Notes under the pieces: model-generated
The model's database searches: none
What the model was told of the DNA's origin: nothing
What the model saw: only the letters and a program-made list of their open reading frames with translations
Program-made: the position numbers and the translations under genes
Shown: piece after piece, positions 53,913 through 64,000 of the stretch
Layout: each line of letters begins with the position of its first letter
Numbering within the stretch: position 1 is the stretch's first letter
Assembly (NCBI GenBank): GCA_004352715.1
Contig: SCFE01000004.1
Span: 3,486,394-3,550,393, forward strand
DNA: 64,000 nt
From: Hofstenia miamia
Taxonomy: Eukaryota; Xenacoelomorpha; Acoela
Direction of reading: 5' to 3'

Positions 53913-55705
53913 TCTGAGAATGTTTCCAAATTTTCTGGTAAGTTCTCATTTTACAAATGGTTTAAAGATAGACCAAAAAGAAGAGAAAGGCAAAGAAGAA
54001 TGCTATAACGTATAATATAAAATCATCCAAACATTATATTTTAAATGGATGCCAAACTAATATTATATCAGAAAGTCATCCAAATATTGAAAATGCACTA
54101 TTTTGTATCAGATCCTTAATATTGAACATATGTCATTATTGAAAATCCCCAATTGCTATAAAAGGGGCATTAATGTGCTACTTTTAGATGGACTATATTA
54201 AACCTGCTCATTTTTATATTGAATTTGCTTAGTCTTATGTCTAATTTGCGTATTCCTTTATTGAATTTAATTTTTCCCATATTGAATTTGTTTATACCCA
54301 TACTGAACTTGCTTTGTCCCATATTGAACTTGCTATTCCTATATTGAGCTCCTGGTCTGCTTCATTATGATGTGGGCTACAATATATTCACTAATATGAA
54401 TATTGGTGAACCTATTGATTTTTTTTCAAATCTTAGAGAATTTTTGAAAATTTTTAAAAATTTTTTATTAATTTTTTACGACATCAAGGCTCTTTTTGGA
54501 GCAAGAATCAACTAACAAAAATAGTTTTTCAAAAAAAACAGCTGGGCTTGGCTCTTTTTCCAGCTCCTGGCCTGCCATCATTTTAAATGTTGCTACAGCT
54601 CTTGAACTGACACTGAGGAAAATGCTCTGGTGATTAGCCTGCAGGCTTGGCCTACAGCACAGAAACCATGATCATTACTACAACATTCATAATTTTTATT
54701 TATATCACTAATAATGTATAAAGGCCTGTAGTGTAACATGAATGAATTGCTTGTGATGCAAATTTGAATTGTAAGATTAAAACAACTCTTTTCAATTAAG
54801 AATATACATGTACATGTACATAGGTTAAAATTTTACTGTGAAAGCAATGATAATATTTTTATTGCAGCAACTTTGAACTAGAGTGCCAATTTTTTTATAA
54901 TTTTGATTTAGTGTCCAAATTCAGAGTAAAATAGTATGCATATTCAAGAAAGTAAAATGTTGAACAACATTTGCATTTATTTATGCAAACCAAAAATCTA
55001 AATACAACTTTGAAATATAGTGTAGAATAATTTCATTAAAACTGCAATGTTAAGATATATTTCAGTGTTCTATTTGTTTAATGAAATTTGGATTTATATT
55101 TGAATTTCTTCTGAATTACGTGTCCTGGGTAATGAATTGCTGAAAGGATAGTAAGAGTAGGGCGAGGAATGACTACAGTTAAGAAGCACTTTTGATTGAA
55201 ATTTTAATTTTTGCATTTTGTGTCTCTAAATAGAGATTAAAAATCACTTTGCAAATCATTCATCACTTCAGCTGAGATGGCAATTAATCTGTGAGAAGAA
55301 GCACTTGTCCTCTGAATTTTATTAGATTTGCATAATTTGAAATCATCCCTGAAAATATAAGACTTCATTTTAATTATTTTTCAAATAATTTATATAATTT
55401 GAAAAATACAAATTTGTGGCAAATGAAACTAATCTCTAACTGTTTTTGATGAATAGACAAGGACAAACTCAGTTTAGTTCTGTCCCAGCAGAAATTTTAA
55501 ATGTACATCAATAGTTATCATAAGAAAAATTTTAAGGCTAATTGCTGTTTGAACTTCAAATTGAAATTAATCAGGTTTGTGAATTGTACAAAGATGCATT
55601 CATAAGTGTCTATGTCACTTCCTGAAAGTGTTCCCCTGAGGAAAAGTAATAGGAAAGTCCCATAACATTGTTTATTAATTTCCCCACAACATTTTCTAAC
55701 ACTAA

Positions 55706-56478
55706 GAACCCCATTAGATAAGATAATAGCAACTCAACCAAATGAAATAGTGCACATAGATCTAGAAATGCTATCTAGAGATGAAGAAGGGTACTTACTA
55801 GTAATGGTAGATAATTTTACAAAGTAACCAAGAATGATACCAATGGCAAGTACAACAGTAAAACAGATGGCAAAAATAGTGATAAAAGAATGGATATTGA
55901 CATTCAGATCAATGGAAACAATAATAACTGACAAAGGACCACAATTCAAAAGTGGACTATTCCAAGATATGCTGAAATTATTGGAAATAGCAAGTGAAGA
56001 AATGACAGCATACAATCCACAGGCCAATGGAGCTTTTGAAAGGTTGTACTGAACACTAATCAAACTTATAAGAGTCACAACAACAAGAACAGGAGGAAAT
56101 AAATTGAGACAAGTGATAGAAACTGTAGAGTATTTTTATAATACATTGGTATTTTCTGCAACAGGAAAAGCTTTGTTTGGCATAGAGGTGGCAACATCCT
56201 TATCAATGCTGTACTTCAACTACAGTGACAAAATGGATAATGAATATGTGAAGCAATTGAAAGCATAAGTTACAGGAATCCATAAAATGATTTGTCACAA
56301 CATAAAGAAGTCAGCTGTGAGACAACAAAGAAATTATAACAAGAAAATATATGGAAAGCCACATAAAGTAGGGGATAGGGCATACACATTCCCACTGCTA
56401 AAAGTAACCAATGTAAACCAAGTTAGGAAATTAAAAACTATTTGGTCTGGACTTTACACCATTTCTAAAACATTGTAG
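55706..56478 (+). pseudogene. Ty3/gypsy-type integrase, broken
   Basis: Blocks in order: HIDLEMLSRDEEGYLLVMVD (first catalytic Asp), IITDKGPQFKSGLF (second Asp), AYNPQANGAFERLY (catalytic Glu), an RQVIETVEYFYNTL region and the C-terminal VGDRAYTFPLLK and IWSGLYTI, typical of gypsy integrases. In-frame stops occur near 55828, 56050 and 56266. It begins where the Polinton arm ends, so its 5' part is missing. No gypsy sequence lies beyond the other arm, so this is not a simple clean insertion. Confidence 0.75.
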
Positions 56479-56659
56479 CATCATCCAAATCAATCTAAAA
56501 GCTGCAAACATCAAGCAGAGATGAGAATAAGATCAAAGAAATGATGATTAGAAATATTATATTTAGATCAATTAGATTAATTTAGATTTATTTGTATTAT
56601 GCAACCAAGAAACAATATGTGTCAAAAATAAGAGATTAGTATCAGTTGATAATAATGCT

Positions 56660-56945
56660 TTTTGGCAAAACAAGGGGGCAAAATCACTTCCATTATTTTA
56701 GCCGCCATTTTGACAGATGAGAAGTTTAAATTTGAAATCAACAGGTACTTTTCTAGATTTGCTATAAATAGGAACTAAACATTGTAAACAATTAATAAAG
56801 AATTTTATTCAGAATTCTTATTTTGTTCTACTATAATGGTTTGATTATTTAATATGATGTCAAGCTAAATGAGTGGTGTTTAGTAGTGGTCTAGATCCAT
56901 CATTGAGATTGATTCCAGGATTTTGGTGCCAGATCACAAAAGTGC
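56660..56945 (+). repeat. Candidate LTR with TATA box, poly(A) signal and primer-binding site
   Basis: After the integrase comes a purine tract (AAAACAAGGGGG near 56667). An LTR-like unit has TATAAA at 56763 and AATAAA at 56794. TGGTGCCAGATCAC at 56924 starts with the TGG complementary to tRNA CCA and looks like a primer-binding site. A tract on one side and a primer site on the other suggests a shared LTR between two retroelement bodies. The exact ends are unknown. Confidence 0.45.
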
Positions 56946-57079
56946 ACTTAAGTTAGGTGTAGGAGTTTTTCTCTTTTTTAGCCAACTAGCAATCACTGAA
57001 TACATGTATTAAAATAATTAATTTCATGAAATGGTTGGATAACCAAAATCTAGGGAATATATTAATATTGTTTTAGATC

Positions 57080-60000
57080 CAAATTAGTGACCCATAAATG
57101 ACTGATAAAGTGACTGAACATATATTAAATTATAAATCTAGGTTAGGAAGCTGCTTGATATTAATACATTTGTTAAAGCCAATATATTTCAGTAATGGCT
57201 ACATGTAGCATTAATTAAGCAGCTAGTAAGAAGTCAGGTTGTAAACAAATGAAACACTTTTACAAAATAGAGTCTAAGTCAAATTGTGTCATGTCTTGAG
57301 TATGCACTGAGCTAGGATAGGGTACACATAAATTGTATTGATGAGCTGAGATGTGGAACTCAACCAAATGAAACATCAAAGGATTGGTGAAACTGGATGT
57401 GGAGATCAGCTTCAGACAGATGCCCATTATCAATTGTTGGAAAAATTGCTGCTTCATCACCTAAATAGTGAACAGTTAAATCTAGTTACATTGTGTTAAT
57501 AGAAACAAAAGCTAATGCAGTGTCTAGTTAAAGTAAATTCCTACCCACACAAATATGACTAAGGTTATTAGTAACAAAAGGATAAATTGTAATGATGCCT
57601 TGTAGAGGATGTTACAACATTACCTAGTAATGAGTATGTACTAAGTAATGACAGAATATTTCACTTTTAAAATCTCAAGAAAGTGATAACTGATATTGAA
57701 AATGTGAAGTTAGATGAAGAAGCAGTATTCAAACTAACCCATAGAAACAATAATGAAATTATATATGAAATGGACAAATTAAATAGTCTTCTTGAGTAGA
57801 AATACAATGAGGAGTTCCAATGTAATGACAAAAATGAAAATTTAGGAAAAAAATAATGCCTCAAATGGCAGCTAAAAATAAAAATAAATGTGACCCTGAA
57901 ATATGGGATTGAAGTTTATTAACTGAATTTAGGAAACCAATGCAACAACCATTAAAGAAGAGAATATACAGAGAGAGGAGAGCAGAAGAACAGCCAACAA
58001 ATATGAGAAGAAGACTGAGGAGACAATCTCAAAACTGATGTTGATTCAAGGGTGAAAGGATGAAAATGAAGAACTGATGAATAAGGGCATAGAGTGAGAA
58101 AGTGTCTTAGTAGTCCAAAAAGCCAATTCAAGAGCATAGGGATGAACATACAAAAAGCCTCTCCCACTATTAGTTTGCAAAGCTAATTCAAGGGTGAGCA
58201 GATGACTAGTGCACAATAGCAGCACAACTTTCCTTTTAGAAGTCCACAATGCCAATTCAAAGGCAAGTGGACTGATAGAGTACAAGGTGAAGGTTTAAGT
58301 GGTGGGGGAGAACTGTAGTAATACAAAATCAATTCAATGCCAATCATACTACAGAACCTGCAACTGGTCAAGTACTAACAGAGAAAATAAACCAAATCAA
58401 GGGTGACCTAGTAGAAGCCATTAGTACAGGTTCAGAGCCTATGGTTCATGAAACAAGCACCAGCATAAGGATACCACTAAGACTCACTCAAGCAGAAGTG
58501 CTACATGCCCCCTCAGAACAATAAGATCTAAAGAAGGAAAAAATGTATGTCTAAGATTGATGGTGAAACACTACATCCATACATCATGGGTACAACAAAA
58601 ATGTTTTATAGATCTTTTAAGAAATTATCACTAGAAACAAAAACACACATCAGAAGAATTGCAAAGACAGAGAGCACAAACCTACTGATGGTATTAGACA
58701 AGGATAATAGGGTAAATGGTAAATGGTAAATGTGATAACAAGCTACCCTTGAAAAATGAATGAAACACTCAAAAGACCATACATGAGGAGAATGGTACAC
58801 ATACCATTAAATGAGGATGTGTATAAGAGACAGGCCAAAATATAATGGCATATATACAAGAAATAGCCAACATCCCTCAAATAAACATTGACAATGAAAA
58901 TCTAAAGTGGCATCTGTGAGAAATCAACATGCATTCCTACTAATCTATCTTATCAAGGGTTTTGAGTCAATGTGTGGATTGACTGATGCTACTCCTCCTG
59001 TCTATATACCATATCCTAATTAAAGTTAAAAGTAAACAGGAGATTGTGTTAGGGAAGAGTGGCCACACTTGGCCAACCTGATATAGATAGTCATATAAGA
59101 CTAGAGCCCTAACTAGATTGAGAAACAAGAAGCCCTAACTCTTGCGTGTAAGTGGTGAACTTAAGTGCTAATAAAATAACCTAAGCTCAGTACATTTCTC
59201 ATCTCATGCAATAATAAATTTCATTATGAAGAAGTAGCAGTACAAGTGCCCTTTCCATATACCTAACCTAGTTAAAGGATGGCCATTAACTAGCTTGTTC
59301 ACCAAATGGGTGTTCTTTAATGAGGAGGTTAAAAAATTAGAAACACATTTTATAAAAAATAACAGTCAAAAGAAAATAAGTAAAATTACTTTACTGAGAA
59401 TAAAGTGAAGAGAATTCAAATGATTAAAATTCAGATATATATACAAAAGTTGACCAGTATCTGTAAGCAAAAGAATACTGTAAGAAATATAGGCAAACAC
59501 ATGGCAGGTACAAATTTTAGGTTTGGGTAAATCTTTTTGTTGACTGCTTACTTCTGATGTTGTTATGGTGCTTATAATTCCACTTTTACTTGTAGATAAT
59601 TTCAAAAGTGTGTGAATTGTACCACTGAAAGTTTCTTGGCTCTTAGAAGAGATTCTTTATGTTCTGTTAAGAAGCAAACTACTTGCATCTGGTAGATAAA
59701 AGAAATTCTTTTCCATTTGCCTGTTATTCTTGGCTGTCACAGTCACCATGTAACATCCTCTACCAGGCATGATCACTGCTTTTCTGTGTTACTCTATAGC
59801 ATTGATTGTGTACCTGCAGGCAGGGATTTACTAACTTAACACTGCTTTAGCTTTTACATAGTTCCATTAACTTAGATTAACAAAACATAACTATCCACTA
59901 TTTAGGTGACAAAGCCATGCTGTATCTCCTCCAATGATTGATAGTGGGCATCTGCCTAAAGCTGATCTCCACATCCAGTTTCACTTGTTTGCTGTTGATC

Positions 60001-60290
60001 CACTTGGTTGAGTTCCACTTCTCAGCTCATTGATATAACTTATGTTTACCCTATCCTAGTTCAATATATACTCAAGACAAGACACAATTCGACTTAAAAT
60101 CTATTTGTAAAAGTTTTTCACATTTATGCAACCTGACTTGTCACTAGCTGTTTTATTAATATTACATGTAGCCATTGCTGAAATATATTGGCTTTAATAA
60201 CTAGTTTAATATTTAGCAGCTTCCTAACTTACATTAAATAATTACTACATGTATGGTCACATCAGTCACAATAAATCCTAATTAAATTTT
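57080..60290. repeat. 3.2-kb structure with about 560-bp degenerate inverted repeats
   Basis: 57080-57640 and 59730-60290 are inverted relatives. Landmarks are AAAGCCAATATATTTCAG, GGTTAGGAAGCTGCT, CTGGATGTGGAGATCAGCTT, CACCTAAATAGTG and TAGAGGATGTTACA, with their complements on the other side. Many substitutions and small indels separate the arms. The interior (57640-59730) is stop-rich, with diverged 60-bp tandem units around AATTCAAGGGTGA at 58030-58260. It could be a DNA transposon with long termini or two inverted copies of one repeat. No transposase was recognised. Confidence 0.6.
58815..58833 (+). other. Near-exact Tn5 mosaic end (18 of 19)
   Basis: GGATGTGTATAAGAGACAG differs from the Tn5 mosaic end only in its first base. 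A natural match of this length is very unlikely, so it is an untrimmed adapter and a possible chimeric junction. Confidence 0.9.
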
Positions 60291-60344
60291 TCTTTTACAT
60301 TTTCTTTCAATGTTAGTTTTAGCAGCTTATTTTGATGGATTATG

Positions 60345-61790
60345 CTACACATCTTCGTCAGCTTGCATTAATTTTAGTACATCCCTTTCACAAGGCACTT
60401 GGGAATCTGTCTGTTTTATGAGTGTTTCTACTTCTTTATTGTTCCAGCATACTGTTGAGGATTCAGCTTGCTTCATCATTTTTAATATTGCTTTCTTTTT
60501 AGTTGTCACAATATCTGAATATTTTAAGAATTCTGTTTCTCTTATATCTTCTGATATGATTGTAATTTCTCTTAAATCATTCTTTTCTTGAGAATATTTG
60601 ACAAAATTTTTGATATAGATGTAATCCTTTTAGACCTATCATCAGCATCATCTAAGTATCTTCTGCTCTACTTGTATGTGCCATTTTTTCAGTATTCTGG
60701 TGTTTGAGTAGAAAAATTCAAAAACTTTCAATAAACTTTTTGTGTTTGCCACATCTCTTTAGAAAAAACTTGTTTTCTCTAACCTCAGCTTCCATTATTT
60801 CATTTGGATAATTTTTATTCATTCTTAACATTGTGACTATTTCCACCTGTTTGAAAACATCATAATACCTGTATTGTCTGTTCCATATGTTTGGCCACAC
60901 GATATCATTGACTCACAAGAATAAGAAAACTGACTTTATTGTTCTTTTTTCTATTTCTTCTTTCAGATTCTTTATTTGTACATTTATTGGTTCAAATTCT
61001 GCATATAAATTATATGGTGTTATTTTCCCCTTTATATATTTACTTGCTGTTGTCATTTCTTATCATTATTTCTTTTGATTTCTTGTAATCTTTGTTTATT
61101 ATGTCTTTTGCCTTTTGTTTTGTATTTGCATATGTGTTGTATTTGTGCAAGAACAATTTGGCTATTGGTTTGTTTTTCAGTATCCTCCATTCAGTATGAG
61201 CATTGGTATTGATATTTTCTTGGGTAGTGTACACTTCAATATTTTTATTTTGATTCTCTTTTTAATTATCTTGTATGTTGAATTTGTTGTATGTGCATTT
61301 TTCAATGTTGATTTTGTTAATCCTTTCTTGCACTTTTGAGGATAAAATCAACTATGTTGATGTTAATTGTTCTACTTCCATCTTCAACTCACATTGGGTT
61401 TTGTTACCATTTCCCAGATTTTAACAGGTTCTGTTGTCCCTCCTTTTTCATTATTTCAGCCCTTTTCATTATTTTTGTGCATCTTGGGCTCTCTTTCTTG
61501 AACCATTTCATTTCATAGATTATTACCAGTTGTACATTTTTATCCTTGATTTTATTTATAATTTCTGTGGTATTTGCAATTCTCCTTTTTATCATTTACT
61601 TGGTTGTGATCCATGGTTGTTCCTCCATTTGTCACAACCTAGTTTCAGATGTCACTCACCACATATATTTCTTCATGGACTCATCAAATAATGTTATCTT
61701 GCTTGGGCATATTTCTGTTCTGTTGGCCATCTTGACAATTGCCATTTTCCCTATTGGGCTCTGGATTTTAATGATTCTACTTATCAATTT
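60345..61790 (-). pseudogene. Degenerate coding region, unidentified (likely retroelement)
   Basis: The - strand has a chain of lysine-rich open blocks: 61595-61404, 61234-61040, 60900-60718 and about 60600-60345. The last reads DLREITIISEDIRETEFLK then ESSTVCWNNKEVETLIKQT to a stop after LMQADEDV. Stops and shifts separate the blocks, but composition and direction stay constant, as in a decayed polyprotein. I cannot assign a family. Gag or linker parts of an LTR element are possible. Confidence 0.35.
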
Positions 61791-61977
61791 CTAAATTATT
61801 TGCATTGGCTTTTTCATTTTATCTAGCAACCCTATCTGTTCAACATGTCCTTTTAGTAGCCAATTTTAGTATTAGTGTTTATTAGTGAGAAATCAATCTC
61901 AAATTTCTTTGCCTTTGTTAGTCTATTTCTTAACTTTAGTGATATTGGCAAATTAATTTTTTCATATTCTGTTATAA

Positions 61978-64000
61978 ATGTTAAATTTAAATGTCAATTA
62001 TTTAAATGCTAATGATCAATGTAAAATGAATTTGTTCTTGAACACATTTAATCTTGAATTGACCAATAAAACATTGCCCACTAGAATCACATCATCAAGT
62101 AGGACTCTAATTGACTACATTGCATTAGCTGAAAACAATAATACACACTTCCAGTACATCTCTTCTGAATGCCCATTCTCGGATCACTGTTTTACATCTA
62201 TCAAATTTCAAAAGTCTTCTCACTTGTGAAAAGTGTATTGAAAATATTAATAATTTTAAATCATCCCTCTCATCAGAAAATTGGTTTCCTGTATATTCTG
62301 CATCAAATATAAATGAAATGCTAAAAAATTTCTCAGACATTTTTTAATTTTACCTCAAAAGATTTTGCCCTGAAAGGAAAATAATGGTTAAATCCACAAC
62401 CAAATCCAAAGCAAACAATACTTTTTCTAACAAACCCTGGATATCTGACACTTGTAAAGCTTTAATTCACAAAAAGAACAAAGCATATAAACATTTTATA
62501 AATTCTCGAACTAACAAGAACTTTGCTGCCTATAAAAAGGCCAGAAATGCCTCGAATATTGCATCTCGTAGGGCATTCAATGAATTTATCAAAAATGAGT
62601 ATACGCGTCTTCCAAATGAAAAGTCAAAATGGAAACTAATAAAAGAAATCACAAATTATAAGCAATCTAAATCAAACTTAATTGATGTGATTAAAGATCA
62701 AAATGGAAATAATCTAACCGACAATTTAGAAATTTCTAATGAATTAAACAAGACTTTTGTCAACTTAGGAAATTACAAAGGGCCCCTTATTAAATACAAA
62801 AACCTCTCANNNNNNNNNNNNNNNNNNNNNNNNNNNNNNNNNNNNNNNNNNNNNNNNNNNNNNNNNNNNNNNNNNNNNNNNNNNNNNNNNNNNNNNNNNN
62901 NNNNNNNNNNNNNNNNNNNNNNNNNNNNNNNNNNNNNNNNNNNNNNNNNNNNNNNNNNNNNNNNNNNNNNNNNNNNNNNNNNNNNNNNNNNNNNNNNNNN
63001 NNNNNNNNNNNNNNNNNNNNNNNNNNNNNNNNNNNNNNNNNNNNNNNNNNNNNNNNNNNNNNNNNNNNNNNNNNNNNNNNNNNNNNNNNNNNNNNNNNNN
63101 NNNNNNNNNNNNNNNNNNNNNNNNNNNNNNNNNNNNNNNNNNNNNNNNNNNNNNNNNNNNNNNNNNNNNNNNNNNNNNNNNNNNNNNNNNNNNNNNNNNN
63201 NNNNNNNNNNNNNNNNNNNNNNNNNNNNNNNNNNNNNNNNNNNNNNNNNNNNNNNNNNNNNNNNNNNNNNNNNNNNNNNNNNNNNNNNNNNNNNNNNNNN
63301 NNNNNNNNNNNNNNNNNNNNNNNNNNNNNNNNNNNNNNNNNNNNNNNNNNNNNNNNNNNNNNNNNNNNNNNNNNNNNNNNNNNNNNNNNNNNNNNNNNNN
63401 NNNNNNNNNNNNNNNNNNNNNNNNNNNNNNNNNNNNNNNATTAATCACAACATACTTATTGAAAAACTATCTTACTTAGGATTTTCTTGTAATAGTAAGC
63501 AATTGATAACTAGTTACCTTAACCAAAGATTCCAGAGAGTTAAATTAAACGATATATTTTCTGATTGGTTACCAGTTTACAATGGGGTGCCTCAAGGAAT
63601 GATTCTAGGTCCTCTTCTTTTTAGTATTTATGTAAATGACATGCAGTCAATAACCAATTGCAATCTAATTCAATATGCTGATGACACCTGCATCTTCAGC
63701 AATAATACATCATTGCACTCAGCAGTGGAATCAATAGAATTCAATTGCAACAAATTATCAAAATATTTTTCAATGCATAAGTTGCTAATTAATGAAGCTA
63801 AGACGGAATTTTGTATTTTGCAGCCCAATAAAAATAACTATGATGTTTCCAAAATGACTTTGAAAATTAATACTGTTAATGTACCTATTGTAGACACTTT
63901 CAAGTACTTAGGTGTAACCATTGACTCAAAGTTAAAGTTCAACACTCACATTAACATAACAGTTAGAAAACTAGCTATAGGTATAAAAAGTATGACACTA
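61978..64000 (+). pseudogene. CR1-group retrotransposon, endonuclease and reverse transcriptase, gap inside
   Basis: It begins 5'-truncated within the endonuclease: FLNTFNLELTNKTLPTRI, RTLIDYIALAE and CPFSDHCF (Ser-Asp-His motif), then a shift and the linker with KPWISDTCKALIHKK and SKWKLIKEI. 630 N follow at 62810-63439. The reverse transcriptase then continues with YNGVPQGMILGPLLFSIYVN and LIQYADDTCIF (catalytic DD), LLINEAKTEFCIL and FKYLGVTIDSKL, and runs off the window. It belongs to the same broad family as the - strand copy at 31.1-34.4 kb but is clearly diverged. Confidence 0.8.
62810..63439. other. Assembly gap inside the retrotransposon
   Basis: 630 N. Unlike the other gaps, the flanks are not duplicates. 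Its length roughly fits the missing early reverse-transcriptase part. Confidence 0.9.

Larger units (their letters stand above)
41998..55705. mobile_element. Polinton/Maverick-like element with 3.4-kb inverted arms
   Basis: Two arms (41998-45425 and 52278-55705) are inverted copies of exactly 3,428 bp each, surrounding 6.85 kb of unique sequence. The outer ends share TTAGTGTTAGAAAATG; if the element begins at AGTG it agrees with the AG termini of Polintons. I found no 6-bp target duplication. The centre encodes the N-terminal half of a protein-primed DNA polymerase B typical of Polintons and adintovirus-like elements, with several small genes. No retroviral-type integrase, packaging ATPase, protease or capsid gene was recognised, so it is reduced or decayed. 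A single n at 45426 marks the inner edge of the left arm. Confidence 0.7.
52278..55705 (-). repeat. Right inverted arm of the Polinton-like element
   Basis: Mirror of the left arm; a position x in one corresponds to 97703 minus x in the other throughout. All arm ORFs, the minisatellite (54191-54343) and the (TA)23 run (53554-53599) are present in inverted order. Confidence 0.9.

Noticed and set aside
41998-55705. Arms as a pure assembly mirror artefact
   Set aside because: Base differences between the arms, for example near 42034-42090 and 44810-44830, show they are not the same sequence. Partial collapse of the inner parts remains possible.
41992-55711. 6-bp target duplication of the Polinton-like element
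   Set aside because: The bases outside the two AGTG ends (GAAATT and AAGAAC) do not match, and shifting the border by a few bases does not help.
55706-56478. Integrase as the Polinton's own gene
   Set aside because: It lies outside the right arm and its motifs (ITDKGPQF, NPQANGAFERL, VGDRAYTF) are of Ty3/gypsy type; no counterpart lies beyond the left arm.
61115-61794. + strand hydrophobic ORFs resembling membrane proteins
   Set aside because: They are the antisense of lysine-rich - strand blocks; T-rich antisense DNA gives artificial Phe/Ile/Leu-rich frames.

Overview
The window is AT-rich, intron-bearing metazoan DNA, most likely from an invertebrate. It holds TPRG1-type HSac2-domain genes, multi-kb introns with GT/AG borders, Tc1/mariner, hAT, piggyBac-like, P-like, Ginger, Polinton, Penelope-like, CR1-group and Ty3/gypsy elements, and no bacterial gene layout. 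I cannot name a phylum. The assembly is fragmented. Four long N runs and six single n bases occur, and three of the N runs and one single n lie between near-identical flanks (failed contig merges). Two Tn5 mosaic-end (Nextera adapter) remnants also survive in the sequence.

Host genes: two TPRG1/TPRG1L homologues lie in tandem on the + strand. The first is seen only as its last two coding exons (6758-6952 and 8667-8837); its 5' exons are not in the window. The second is almost complete: a candidate first coding exon at 10788-10849, then 19097-19267, 24588-24915 and 25565 to the stop at 26075. The last exon is artificially doubled around a 20-N gap. Intron phases agree and the predicted length (about 287 aa) fits the family. 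The paralogues differ by an intron in the last conserved block. Introns of the second gene carry a hAT element with a mariner inside it (12510-15456) and a P/THAP9-like element (20395-23948).

Mobile elements: 0-10 kb has a hAT remnant with two piggyBac-type MITEs inside it, a hAT MITE family seen again at 37.7 kb, another piggyBac-type MITE, and a 385-bp hAT-type MITE. A complete Ginger-type DNA transposon, with TATA target duplication and TGTNR..YNACA ends, lies at 26447-28137. From 28.8 to 35.1 kb a Penelope-like element on the - strand is interrupted by a CR1-group retrotransposon, next to a second, internally incomplete CR1-group copy. CR1-group fragments recur at 36.1-36.9 kb and 62.0-64.0 kb (running off the window).

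The most striking region is 41998-55705. It is a 13.7-kb Polinton/Maverick-like element with two 3,428-bp inverted arms of exactly equal length. Small ORFs lie in the arms. The unique centre holds the N-terminal half of a protein-primed DNA polymerase B, a two-exon gene with an 83-bp intron, an intact 148-codon ORF and a frameshifted small gene. It is followed by a Ty3/gypsy integrase, a likely LTR with primer-binding site, and a 3.2-kb structure with about 560-bp degenerate inverted repeats. This 42-62 kb block is almost free of CpG, unlike the first 37 kb, so the two parts may differ in methylation history or even in source.
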